Shown here: in pieces, positions 44,637 through 53,820 of the stretch | How positions within the stretch are numbered: position 1 is the first letter of the stretch | How the letters are laid out: each line of letters begins with the position of its first letter | Source of the DNA: Planococcus sp. MB-3u-03 | Lineage (GTDB): Bacteria > Bacillota > Bacilli > Bacillales_A > Planococcaceae | Reading direction: 5' to 3' | Length of the DNA stretch: 64,000 nt | Assembly (NCBI RefSeq): GCF_002833405.1 | Contig: NZ_CP025135.1 | Location: 2,957,501 to 3,021,500 of the forward strand | Notes under the pieces: model-generated | The model's input: the letters and a program-made list of their open reading frames with translations, nothing else | The model's database searches: none | Told to the model about the DNA's origin: nothing | Made by a program: the position numbers and the translations under genes

Positions 44637-45200
44637 TCATTCAATCTCATTATTGTCACTATCATAAAATGATAATTCAGCAGGAAAAGGTTGTACTACA
44701 TCAGTTGGAATTTTCGCTGATTGAAAAAACGTTTTATCCTCCGAAACATTGAATGTTAAATCATATTCTCCCGTATGAGCAGTTGCTAAAATATGGTCAA
44801 TTTTCAAATCAGGATTTTTCCCATACAAAATCATATACTCTCCTTCACTGGTGTCTGTAACTCGATATGATGCATTTTGGAGCCCTCTACCTTGCCCAGA
44901 ACCATATGCCGCAATATCAATCTTAAATTTCCCATTTAACCCTTTTTCTAAACGGGCATACCCATAATCTCCATTTTCTAATTGAAAAAGAATAATATGT
45001 GAAGTTGTATCCCCTAATTTTTCCACCTTTAATACTACTGGATTGATTTCTTCACTGTTTGGTCGGTTCAACCAGGTATCTAAATTAGATTGAATCGACA
45101 CATCATTATCCTCGATATGATATTGATTAAAATAATAAAAAGAATATCCTGACGCTGCTATTACAATCATAGAAATAAAAACCATTAATTCTTTTCTCAA
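44637..45200 (-). CDS. Membrane-anchored hypothetical protein, 187 aa
   Basis: N-terminal signal anchor (MVFISMIVIAASGYSFYYF), then a beta-rich extracytoplasmic domain with YGYARLEKG and GEYMILYGKNP. AT-rich like its surroundings. The ribosome binding site is weak (AGAGGGGGCG 13 bases upstream). No family recognised. Confidence 0.6.
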   Translation of the reverse strand: MRKELMVFISMIVIAASGYSFYYFNQYHIEDNDVSIQSNLDTWLNRPNSEEINPVVLKVEKLGDTTSHIILFQLENGDYGYARLEKGLNGKFKIDIAAYGSGQGRGLQNASYRVTDTSEGEYMILYGKNPDLKIDHILATAHTGEYDLTFNVSEDKTFFQSAKIPTDVVQPFPAELSFYDSDNNEIE

Positions 45201-45620
45201 AAAAAAACGCCCCCTCTAAAAATATCACTCTACATTAAGAACGGTTTTAATCTGTTCACCTAATTCTTTAATCGAATAAGAAATTTAATTATTTAATAAA
45301 ATTAGATAACCTAAGCGTATCATATGTTTCCTTATTTGGAACCAAATTTCCTTTAATTAGAAATTCATTTATTGTGACTGCATTTCTTTGGTGATGAATT
45401 CCTTCTAACACTTGAAATCTTGATAGGCTATCGGTTCCTTTAAGTATGTAGAGTAGTTATGTAGCTTTTTTAGCGAATAATTCAAAAGAGTACTTTCATA
45501 ATTTATAAGTTATCTTTCGTACAAAACAACCACATTGAAATCAAATGTAACCAATGTATCATTTTTCCTAACAAGTTCACTTTCGCTTCCTCTTCTGATC
45601 AAGTTAATGGAATGAGGAAT
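45201..45620. other. AT-rich gene-free stretch
   Basis: About 420 bases ending at the first copy of the 36-base palindrome. Nothing else recognised. Confidence 0.35.
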
Positions 45621-45656
45621 CTGAATGTAACTTAATTGCTAATAAGTTACATTCAG
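45621..45656. repeat. Palindrome family, copy 1
   Basis: CTGAATGTAACTTA-N8-TAAGTTACATTCAG, perfect 14-base arms, no T tract. Three related copies follow at 46036, 46464 and 46652. Confidence 0.85.
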
Positions 45657-45706
45657 AAACATTAAAATCTCTATTTTGAGAAAAAACGAAACCTCAATGG
45701 AGAAAA

Positions 45707-45979
45707 ATGGTATATATGGTATCAAGTGAATTATTAAAATATTTTGGTGAAAGGGACGATGGAATGTTTAAATCTAATCTTACTAACTCGATCCTGCGAA
45801 TCGCAGGATTATGGACTGTTTATTTTATAATCTTATTCACTAGTGATTCCTTTTCTTATTCTCAAAATAAACCCTTTTTTCTTATTGCTACAGTATCTTA
45901 TATTTTGCTAACGATTTTTTTCCTTTGGAGAATAAAATATCCTAGTAAAAAAGTACGCTCAGAAGAAAATAGAGCTTGA
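45707..45979 (+). CDS. Small two-helix membrane protein, 90 aa
   Basis: Two hydrophobic segments (IAGLWTVYFIILF, FFLIATVSYILLTIFFLW) and a basic tail. Start at 45707 with a weak AATGGAG. Sits exactly between palindrome copies 1 and 2. Function unknown. Confidence 0.5.
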   Translation: MVYMVSSELLKYFGERDDGMFKSNLTNSILRIAGLWTVYFIILFTSDSFSYSQNKPFFLIATVSYILLTIFFLWRIKYPSKKVRSEENRA

Positions 45980-46035
45980 AAATAAGGCAGAGTAACAACG
46001 AAGGCCAGATAGGAGAGCTCTCTTATCTGGCCTTT

Positions 46036-46069
46036 TGAATGTAACTTAATTACCATTATGTTACATTCA
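46036..46069. repeat. Palindrome family, copy 2
   Basis: TGAATGTAACTTA-N8-TATGTTACATTCA, 13-base arms with one mismatch. Follows a GGCCAGATAGGAGAGCTCT/TATCTGGCC hairpin at about 46000-46033. Confidence 0.8.
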
Positions 46070-46223
46070 GAATTATTAAAAAATATTCTTTATTTCAGTT
46101 ATACTAAAGACAATAATTGTCTTTCTAAAAAAGATAATTGTCCTAAGCTAGTCGAACTTAAGGTTTCAGAACTAGTAATTTTTGAGATAACTATTCTTTG
46201 TATGAGAAAGGTGGAGCGTTGGT

Positions 46224-46436
46224 ATGTCAAGACTAGATAATTCCCGATGGAAAATGAGTATGGCTGGCTTTACTGCATTTGTTTTAGCTACTATTTTCTT
46301 CTTAATAACGGGGCCTAATATACCTGGAATACTTGGCTTTTTAATATCCGCAATAGTATTGTTCATTCTAAATGCTGTTTATGTCTTATATACAAACAAG
46401 AAATCAGGTAACGCAAAAAAATCAAATATAGACTAA
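46224..46436 (+). CDS. Small two-helix membrane protein, 70 aa
   Basis: Hydrophobic segments at about residues 13-29 (AGFTAFVLATIFFLITG) and 34-56 (GILGFLISAIVLFILNAVYV), then a Lys-rich tail. ATG at 46224 behind AAAGGTGGAGCGTTGGT. Located between palindrome copies 2 and 3. Function unknown. Confidence 0.6.
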   Translation: MSRLDNSRWKMSMAGFTAFVLATIFFLITGPNIPGILGFLISAIVLFILNAVYVLYTNKKSGNAKKSNID

Positions 46437-46463
46437 CTGTTTAATATTTGTTTTCTCTTAATT

Positions 46464-46497
46464 TGAATGTAACTTACTTCACAATAAGTTACATTCA
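46464..46497. repeat. Palindrome family, copy 3
   Basis: TGAATGTAACTTA-CTTCACAA-TAAGTTACATTCA, perfect 13-base arms. Confidence 0.85.
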
Positions 46498-46518
46498 CAA
46501 CCACAAAAACTAATATTA

Positions 46519-46602
46519 TTAAAGTGCTAATAAAGTTGTAATTACAAAATATACAAGAAATCCAGAAACGAAAATTAGAATATATTTAGCTTTTCTTCCC
46601 AC
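46519..46602 (-). CDS. 27-residue single-helix membrane ORF
   Basis: GTG start at 46602 with an ideal AGGAGGAAACAGTA upstream; encodes GRKAKYILIFVSGFLVYFV and a few more apolar residues before TAA. A basic head plus one helix is typical of small membrane proteins or toxins. Lies between palindrome copies 3 and 4. Confidence 0.4.
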   Translation of the reverse strand: MGRKAKYILIFVSGFLVYFVITTLLAL

Positions 46603-46651
46603 TACTGTTTCCTCCTAACTTTTAAATCATAATTTCTAACTTACAGCCGAA

Positions 46652-46685
46652 CTGAATGTAACTCAACTGCACTTAAGTTACATTC
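46652..46685. repeat. Palindrome family, copy 4
   Basis: TGAATGTAACT and AGTTACATTC arms with a 12-base centre; slightly diverged copy. Confidence 0.75.
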
Positions 46686-46731
46686 GTTTCACTGAAGTAT
46701 CTGTTGTTTTGGCGTTAGTACTTTTCTTTCA

Positions 46732-47214
46732 TTAATCAAGATGAGGAGATTGCACATCTTCCACATACAAGTCGTCAATCTTTCTAAGTTCCTCGATAAT
46801 GTCATCCGTCAGGCTTTCGCCCACAAAATACATATAGTAATCCCAGCCGAAATGGATCTCAAACTGATTTTTGGCAACCAGTCTGGCCCAGACCTCTTCC
46901 CTGAGAATCATCTTGACCAAATCCTTGATCAAGATGATGGGAATGGTCTTGCCTTCAGACAAGTTTAATGCGGTTTCATGTGAATGATTTTCTAGATCCA
47001 GCAGTTTCAAATGATTGACCCTAGTTTTTTGCATGAGTACTTCAACAGCTCGGATGTATTTTTCTTCGGTCTCCAAGTATTGCTCCATCGTAAAAATTTG
47101 GCCATGATACGTCTTCCCGACATCAGATATACTAGTCCATTCATCCACTAAGGTGTATAGACCCTTCGCGTCCCTGTTTTTAGGATTGTACTTTGTGACA
47201 CGTATGGATTTCAT
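46732..47214 (-). CDS. Hypothetical protein, 160 aa
   Basis: Soluble 160-residue protein beginning MKSIRVTKYNPKNRDAKGLY, with EWTSISDVGKTYHG and FGWDYYMYF motifs. ATG at 47214 behind GGAGGAAGAACGAGA. It resembles short Bacillus hypothetical proteins that begin RVTKYNP, but I know no function. Downstream (right) of it lie tandem hairpins. Confidence 0.62.
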   Translation of the reverse strand: MKSIRVTKYNPKNRDAKGLYTLVDEWTSISDVGKTYHGQIFTMEQYLETEEKYIRAVEVLMQKTRVNHLKLLDLENHSHETALNLSEGKTIPIILIKDLVKMILREEVWARLVAKNQFEIHFGWDYYMYFVGESLTDDIIEELRKIDDLYVEDVQSPHLD

Positions 47215-47383
47215 TCTCGTTCTTCCTCCCCATACAATTCAATTTCTTTTAGCATGCCATCATCGAAAAATAAATCCTTTACATCTGCTAATTACTAAAT
47301 TTTTGCTTTTTATTTTATTATAGATTATCACATCATACAGATACTTATTGGTAGATTATTGAATTTGAAGAGGGCCCCAAAAA

Positions 47384-47413
47384 ACGTTCGTAAAAGTACA
47401 CCTTTACGAACGC
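47384..47413 (-). repeat. Inverted repeat with GTTCGTAAA half-sites, copy 1
   Basis: ACGTTCGTAAAAG-TACAC-CTTTACGAACGC; on the minus strand the stem is followed by T6. Confidence 0.7.
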
Positions 47414-47440
47414 TCAAAAAACAGTAAAAAAACACAAAAA

Positions 47441-47479
47441 GAACGTTCGTAAAAGTGTCAAAACACTTTACGAACGTTC
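47441..47479 (-). repeat. Inverted repeat with GTTCGTAAA half-sites, copy 2
   Basis: GAACGTTCGTAAAAGTGT and ACACTTTACGAACGTTC arms with a 4-base loop and one bulged A; the minus strand continues into a T-rich run. Confidence 0.75.
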
Positions 47480-47753
47480 TTATACTCACAGATACATATA
47501 CGCACGAATAACTTCTTATATAAATCCTTCTGGAAGTTTACATGCTAGAGTCAGCATTTCTCAGATCTAAAGAAATCTATTAGAGTAAATAGCACATCAT
47601 ATTATATAGCGAAACCGCTAAATAATGCCTGATGTAATCTCATACTTTTCTAACTCCAATTAATTCTAGCCAATTGTTACCAGAAGTCATGATAAACTGG
47701 AGGTAAAGGAAAGCTTTTACTACAACTGACCATCACTGAAAAAGGGGATAAAC

Positions 47754-48686
47754 ATGGACTTGAATTTATTAATTGCAACCGTAATCACTGCTACAGCAGC
47801 GCTTATTGCTATCATTGGCGGATTCCTTATCTCTCGAGTTATTACACTTTCCAGTGAACAAAGTGGCATTAGACGGAGATTGCGCGAAATCATGTTGGAT
47901 ATCAAAACTAAGGAACAACTTCTCGATGAAGTTGAAGAAAATTTACTGGAAGAAGATCGAGAAGATTTTATCAATGAATATTACAGTGAATTGATATTCG
48001 ATAAAGTTCCGTTGGAAGTGATTATAGATAATTTGGAAGGTTCATATAGAGAGAGATCTATGAATGACCTTGAACCCGTTATTAATGAGATAATACAAAT
48101 AAATAAAGACCTAAAAACGATGTTTGAAGGTAGTGGAATTAAATACTCAACTGAATTACCAAAGGATTTTGGGGATTTCGCTAATATCAGATCAGAAGAT
48201 TTAGAAGGACGCAGAAGCTGGTATGAATTGTTGTATGATGAATATCAGTACCGGCTCCCCAAAAAGCCGAAAACTGACCCTTTTGGTTTTTCGTCCATCT
48301 ATGATATAGATGTTCCTCCATCTCTCTTTTCGAATTCAATGAGTACACAGGCTGCAGCACAGGCATATCAACAGAAGTCTCGAGATCGCGATACGTACAG
48401 AAATGAACTTAGTTCCTTAAAGCAACAAGGTTCTGAACAGAAAAAAATCTTAGAAGACTATGGAAAACCTCACGGCATGTGGGGAGGCTTGATGGTACTC
48501 ATATATGCTAGTATCGTCGGCATCGCTTATCCAGTTACGCTACTTCCATACCCACTTCAAACCTACAATGATGAAGCAACCAGGATTTTGATCCTTCTTT
48601 TGTTCTTGAGCCAACTCCTTGCTTTGTTTATCTATTTGGGAATTAGCATGTATTCACTCACAAAAGATGAAAAGGCCCCAGAGTGA
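47754..48686 (+). CDS. Membrane protein with long cytoplasmic domain, 310 aa
   Basis: One N-terminal helix (LLIATVITATAALIAIIGGF), then about 210 polar residues with coiled-coil-like stretches (REIMLDIKTKEQLLDEVEEN and QQKSRDRDTYRNELSSLKQQ), then two C-terminal helices (GLMVLIYASIVGIAYPVTLL and ILILLLFLSQLLALFIYLG). ATG at 47754, with GGAG in the region upstream. The topology recalls membrane proteins linked to phage-defence or toxin systems, but no family is recognised and the idea is speculative. Confidence 0.65.
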   Translation: MDLNLLIATVITATAALIAIIGGFLISRVITLSSEQSGIRRRLREIMLDIKTKEQLLDEVEENLLEEDREDFINEYYSELIFDKVPLEVIIDNLEGSYRERSMNDLEPVINEIIQINKDLKTMFEGSGIKYSTELPKDFGDFANIRSEDLEGRRSWYELLYDEYQYRLPKKPKTDPFGFSSIYDIDVPPSLFSNSMSTQAAAQAYQQKSRDRDTYRNELSSLKQQGSEQKKILEDYGKPHGMWGGLMVLIYASIVGIAYPVTLLPYPLQTYNDEATRILILLLFLSQLLALFIYLGISMYSLTKDEKAPE

Positions 48687-48846
48687 AGAACTTGTAGCAG
48701 AAACTAAATGGGTATATTTTATATTCGCTTTTGCGACACTATATATAGAAGGAACTGGACTAAAATATGTTGAACTGTTCTTAATTGAACCACTACGCCT
48801 CTTAAAAATACGGACCAGAATGGATCTCCCAGAAATTCCGCAATAG
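48667..48846 (+). CDS. Possible short ORF overlapping the previous gene
   Basis: Frame overlapping the end of the 310-residue gene, reading ETKWVYFIFAFATLYIEGTG and ending RTRMDLPEIPQ. It has coding character but no clear ribosome binding site; it may be a shifted C-terminal extension or a small second gene. Confidence 0.3.
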   Translation: MKRPQSEELVAETKWVYFIFAFATLYIEGTGLKYVELFLIEPLRLLKIRTRMDLPEIPQ

Positions 48847-48934
48847 CTTAATTAGTAGGCCTTTAACTTCGGTTAGAGGTTTTTTTATATCATTTTCATT
48901 ATAAGGTTACGGATAAGATTTCTAAAAACTTATC

Positions 48935-50269
48935 TTATCCTTCTGTTTTATAGTCTTGCAAGCTATATTCATAGGTAATTTCATTTTTTGTACCCGGAAT
49001 AAACCTAACTTTTACTGTATCTCCTTCTTCCATATATTTTAATTTATTTCTAAGCTTTTCTGAATCTGCAATTTTCACATTATCTAGAGTCCATTTTGTA
49101 TGTATATTTTTAATAGAAGCTTCAAATAACTGAATTTCTTTTTCTTCCCTTTCTTCAGCTGTAATTAGAACCCCTTTTGCATCGACTGTATTTTGATAAA
49201 AACCTAATGCACTTTTCTTATCACCTAGCATTAATGAAATTGCTTGAATGTATATTTTATAGGTTCTTTTTATTATCGATTTTAGAATACCGATATTCAT
49301 AAAATCAGCAGCGCTGATTTCTAAGTCCAAACTAAATTTCACATCAAAGAAATCTTCAATTTCTATTAATTCATTTAAAACGATATTTTCTCTTAATAAC
49401 CTTTAAATCCTCTTTATCATCTAACGAAAATTCTTCAGTCAAAATATAGATTTTTGTCTTTCAATATCAACAATATCTAGAACGTCACATTCTTGTGTAT
49501 TTTATAAACTCTAGCATTTTTCTCCGGTTTAACTAAACCTTTGAAGTTTTCTCTTAACAAAAATTGACTTTTCCTTTAAATGTTTCCTTTTGTTCTTGTT
49601 CATCTTTGTAATCAATTAATAACTTTAATAAGTATGGACAATTTTCTTGTTGCTCGTTACTAATGACTATTAAATTTTCTTTTTGCTTAATTTAGTTAGT
49701 CTAAGCTCTAAATATTCTACTATTATATGTTCTTGTTCTCCGCGCAGTGCTAATTTCACCCTGAGTGGAGGCGGTAATTTTCAGGCATAATAACCCATTC
49801 TCCACCTTTTACTGCTTCTTGCTCTAAAGTGAAATCATTTTCAATCTTTTGTTCACCAATCCAAGTTTCTAAAATTTCATATCAATTTTTATTATTTCTT
49901 GCGAGAGGCGCTTTCTTGCCAATAATTCTTCAAAAGATTCACCTTCTTCAAACTCATTCTCATCGACAGTGTAGCTTTACCTCTAAAATCAACGGATATC
50001 GTTCTGCTACCTCCCGATCTAGAGGTTCATGTTGTAAAACCATCTTATTTCCAAAATGTATAGTTTTATACTTATAATAAGGATAGAATGGATGACTTTG
50101 TCCTACCATATCATGCATTTTTGAGTTCTGCAATTGCTTCGTCGTGTCTTCCTTGTTCCATTAATTTTCCATTATTTCGCGGAGTAACTATTATTGTCAC
50201 TTCATTGTTATCAGAGTCCTGAAGACCAACTTGGACTATCCCGTTATTCTGTTCAATCCCCTTTTTCAT
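48935..50269 (-). pseudogene. Large decayed gene of unknown family
   Basis: Starting from an ATG at 50269 (AGGAAAGGATATAAATA upstream), frames read MKKGIEQNNGIVQVGLQDSD, HPFYPYYKYKTIHFGNKMVL, FEEGESFEELLARKRLSQEI and WIGEQKIENDFTLEQEAVKG. Later frames read YLLKLLIDYKDEQEQKETFK and finally the intact 135-residue C-terminal part with DLEISAADFMNIGILKSIIK and MEEGDTVKVRFIPGTKNEI. Restored length is about 440 residues. At least six indels; no function expected. Family unknown to me. Confidence 0.6.
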
Positions 50270-50390
50270 TATTTATATCCTTTCCTACATTTATTGAATT
50301 ACCTTTAGATTTTGCAATGCTATTTGAGTTGTTCCTTTGTTCTGTTCTATCCCCTTATTACTTTTCTTTTTATTTTTATAACCTTGTATA

Positions 50391-50462
50391 CTATTCCTCC
50401 CCTATCAATAAAGAAGCTATCATTCCTGCTAAGATGCTACCAATCGTTAATCCTTCCATCAT
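50391..50462 (-). pseudogene. Short hydrophobic ORF with possible frameshifted tail
   Basis: MMEGLTIGSILAGMIASLLI with AGAGGTG upstream, stop at 50391. The next frame continues YKNKKKSNKGIEQNKGTTQI, which resembles the start of the following decayed gene (KKGIEQNNGIVQV), so this is probably a broken small gene. Confidence 0.3.
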
Positions 50463-50525
50463 GCTCTGCACCTCTTTTACTAATTTTAATTACTTGTTTG
50501 TTAATCCACTATTCTATTTTCATTA

Positions 50526-51101
50526 TTAGAGTTGTAAATTATTTTTGCATTCCTTTTCCTTATTAATAGCTCTATATAATGTGGCAGCTGAAATTCCAGT
50601 AGCTACCTGTATTTCCTTCACGCTCATTCTTCGTGAATGATAGAGAGCAATCGCTTGATTTAACTTCTGCTGATTTACTTTTGGTCTACCGCCTTTTCTT
50701 CCTCTCGCACGAGCTGCCTTTAATCCAGCCATTGTTCGTTCCCGAATAATATCTCGTTCAAATTCAGCTAATACTGATAGCATCCCGAACATCGCTTTCC
50801 CAGCTGCAGTACCAGTATCGATATTATCTTGAATACTGACAAACTCGACGCCCTTTTCTCGAAGTAGTTCTGCAATTTCAATCAATCGCTTTGTAGATCT
50901 GGCTAATCGATCTAATTTATACACGACAAACTTATCGCCAGCTCGTGACATCTTTATCGCTTGTAGCAGTTCCGGCCGATCATCTTTTGCTCCAGATAAT
51001 TTCTCCTGGAAAATCTCTTCGCAGCCAAACTCTTTTAGTGCATCCAATTGTAAATTCAACGATTGATCAATCGTGCTAACTCAGGCATATCCGATAATCA
51101 T
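50526..51101 (-). pseudogene. Serine site-specific recombinase (resolvase/Bin type) with a nonsense codon
   Basis: Restored length is 191 residues. From the ATG at 51101 it reads MIIGYA, TGA, VSTIDQSLNLQLDALKEFG: the stop sits exactly where family members have the Arg of YARVS. After that the protein is complete: YKLDRLARSTKRLIE, TGTAAGKAMFGMLSVLAEFE, ERTMAGLKAARARGRKGGRP and a C-terminal helix-turn-helix (MSVKEIQVATGISAATLYRA). An internal TTG at 51059 would give a product lacking the catalytic Ser. Suggests an inactivated transposon or plasmid resolvase. Confidence 0.82.
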
Positions 51102-51271
51102 AAAATCCCTCTTCTCACTTCTATTATCAGATTAATTATATCAAATACATTCGTTTAAGATGGATAGTTTCTGATATGAGTTTTGATATAAAAGAGTATA
51201 AAAAGAAGAAGGTTGTCACTTTAAGAGATAACTTGCATCAATTTTAAGCTATATTTTGCACAGGAGTTAAG

Positions 51272-51306
51272 AAAACCAGTAATCTTATATAAAGATTACT
51301 GGTTTT
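51272..51306. terminator. Bidirectional terminator-like hairpin
   Basis: AAAACCAGTAATCTT/AAAGATTACTGGTTTT perfect stem, 4-base loop. Confidence 0.75.
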
Positions 51307-51330
51307 ATATCTATATTTCATTTAGAAAAC

Positions 51331-51356
51331 TACCGATAATCCCTCATATGTAAACT
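51331..51356 (+). repeat. Dispersed repeat, copy 4
   Basis: TACCGATAATCCCTCATATG followed by TAAACT; closest to the consensus of the copies at 19876, 27064 and 44407. Confidence 0.5.
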
Positions 51357-51568
51357 TTTACTCGTCTAGCAAATAAGAAAACTAATGGTTTTGCAAATCG
51401 ATCTGGATTTTCAATTATAAAAGGGAATATCTATGTGACGGTGCTGCTTGGAACCTTGATAGCTATCCCAATGAATGGAAATTAAATGTCGTTATGGGCT
51501 TAGCGGTAACATCCGTACATAATTGGAAACTTGCTAAAGCAAAGTATCAATTTCAACGAATTTATCGA

Positions 51569-52447
51569 TTATCGCTGCAAGTCGTTTTCTGAATTCAACA
51601 TCATGGATTCAAAGAACAGAGAAGGCGAGTTTTCATTCCATTCGTTGAAACTTACGTTTGCTGTCCGTTCGGTTGTATAGCCATAAGCCAGTTGTGTACG
51701 AGGATCATCGGTCAACTGCAGTTTGACCAATGGCCCTTCAGGCGTCAGCCAGTTTAACTGGGCTAGACGGTTTTCAAGCGAAAAAGTGATCCACCCATCT
51801 TCTGCTTCTTCCGTTTCGAACAATGGTTCTTGCCCGATCATCATCCAGGTTTGGCTCTGATGTTTTGGCGGCAGCCAGTAATTTTAGCTAAAACACCTTC
51901 CTCTAAAGTAAATTCAGGGATTTCGTGGCGAAGCTCTTGTACCCAGTCCCCATTGCCCAGCTGCAGGTTACGTGAAACGAAGACATTCCCCTGCAAAATT
52001 TCTGTATTTCCTTTAGTGAAGACTCCATACGGATTTGTTGTCGGATCGGGACCATAAATTTTTCGTCCAGGCTTGCCACAGCTTCCGGGTTCCATGACTT
52101 GAAGTCGACCTCGGCCAGATTTTGATATTCAAGGATAGAGCATATGGAATCCATCCGGTATTTTCAATTTCTTCAAAATGAGCGATGTCCCATTTTCCAG
52201 TGTCCGTTCGACCAATGTGTAAGTTCCGACATTCAGGCCAAGCAAAGACATGTCATAGACAACTGTCATATCGCTGCCTTTTCTGTAGCTACCGGTTCAC
52301 TTAAGTTGATGAACATAGGCTTTCAATCGCCAACGTCACTTCTTTGTCCGAATAGACCTCGACTTCATTTTTCAAAACATGATAGCTGTAAAATAATCAG
52401 CATCATGAAAATACGACGAATAATAAAATCACTAATTTCCTGAACAT
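51569..52447 (-). pseudogene. Frameshifted exported protein gene, unknown family
   Basis: ATG at 52447 behind GAGGTGGAAAT. Frames read MFRKLVILLFVVFS (signal peptide), SYHVLKNEVEVYSDKEVTLA, VVYDMSLLGLNVGTYTLVER, LAEVDFKSWNPEAVASLDEK, GDWVQELRHEIPEFTLEEGV and a last 91-residue part with WITFSLENRLAQLNW. Several indels separate them. No family recognised. Lies just downstream of the resC remnant. Confidence 0.6.
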
Positions 52448-52640
52448 ATTTCCACCTCAGTTTTCTGTGTTGTAGCTAGTTTTGGTTAGAGTTTCTGAAA
52501 CAAAAGAAAAATCGCACAATAAAGCAGCGAATGAAGGTGTTTTGATAAGTTGCCCATAAGCCAACGAAATTTGGTTGAGTCACTTCCAGAGTCGTTCATA
52601 AATTAAAGCTAACAGTAAAAAGCGCCCTAGAGGCGCCTTT

Positions 52641-53820
52641 TTACGCGTATGAATGTAGTCCCGCAATGATCAAGTTGACAACTATTAAATTGAACATGAT
52701 AATCGCGAAACCGATTACCCCAACCAGGCTGATTTTCACCTTGCCAGCCTTTACCGAGACGTAAATGCAGATAGGCCGCATAGAATAACCAAGTAACCAA
52801 CGCCCAGACTTCTTTCGGGTCCCACCCCAGAAACGGGACCAGGTGATTTGGGCCCAAATCATGGCAAAGACCAGCGCGCCCAGAGTAAATAATGGAAAGC
52901 CGATAATCACTGCACGGTAATTAATTTCATCCATCAGTTGAAGATTGACATTTTCATTAGTGGTTGAATAAGTTGCGATATTCTCCGGCGGGTAATCAAT
53001 CTAATTAGGACATATAGAACAGTTCCAACTAACAAAGACCACGTGACAGTCGTCAGTTTACTAGCATCTACTAACGCTGGGGTTTCGACTAGTGGTGTCA
53101 TGGCATCCTCTGTTACTGGAACCGATTCATTCATACCGAAAATAGGGGCATGTTATAAATAATCGTGGCTTCCTGATCATCTTTGTTCACATACTGAAAG
53201 GTGTTTTCATAATTTGTTAGGGTGAAGTAAGAACTTGAAATAACAAAACCTACGACTAGCACCAAAAAATACAGAATTCCTTCCAGCCAAAATCGCTGCT
53301 TTGACTTTTTTGACAAATCCACCCCTTTGAGCAAGTAAATCAACCCCGCTGCCGCACTCATGGCCAAGATCCCTTCCGCAATGACAACCGTGCTGACGTG
53401 AATCGCCAACCAGTTTGTTTGAAGCGCCGGGATAAGCGGGCTGACTTCACTCGGGAACATGCTTGCATACGCAATAATCAACAAGGCCACCGGCAATACA
53501 ACCATTCCTAAAACGGGTGTTTTATAGAGGAAATAAAGAATGATGAATCCTCCTACAAGCGTCATGCCGAACGCTGTCGTAAATTCAAACATATTGCTGA
53601 GAGGTGCATGTCCCGATACGATCCACCGGGTGAAGAAATAGCCGAGGTTTGCAAGAAAGCCAATCACGGTGATCGTAATCGCTACTTTTCCCCAGCGTTG
53701 TTCCGAGTTGAACGTTCCTTTCTTATTGCCTTTAACAGCTCCACCAAAAACGAAAGTGGCAATCAGGTAAGCAAAGAACGCAGCGTACAGTAAATTCGAG
53801 CTAATCTCGGTTAATGTCAT
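52641..53820 (-). pseudogene. resC: Cytochrome c biogenesis protein ResC/CcsA-type, frameshifted
   Basis: Heme-handling partner of ResB in system II cytochrome c maturation. The first 220 residues from ATG 53820 are intact (WLAIHVSTVVIAEGILAMSA with conserved His). The frame breaks near 53135, resumes as NESVPVTEDAM, breaks again near 52935 and resumes with [21 protein letters not shown] further break near 52830 lies inside the tryptophan-rich heme motif, reading WSRFWG then [15 protein letters not shown]. At least three indels. Overlaps resB by 4 bases. Function would be lost unless errors are technical. Confidence 0.88.

Larger units (their letters stand above)
47215..47753. other. Gene-free stretch with tandem hairpins
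   Basis: About 540 AT-rich bases, containing two related inverted repeats (47384-47413 and 47441-47479). No supported ORF. Confidence 0.45.
51102..51568. other. Gene-free stretch with terminator and repeat copy 4
   Basis: About 465 AT-rich bases. Upstream of the recombinase, 51121-51200 has ATATCA/TGATAT-type repeats that could be a res site. A terminator (51272-51306) and a CCGATAAT repeat (51331-51356) follow. Confidence 0.4.

Noticed and set aside
47384..47479. CRISPR-like repeat pair
   Set aside because: Only two hairpins, no regular spacers and no cas genes in the window.
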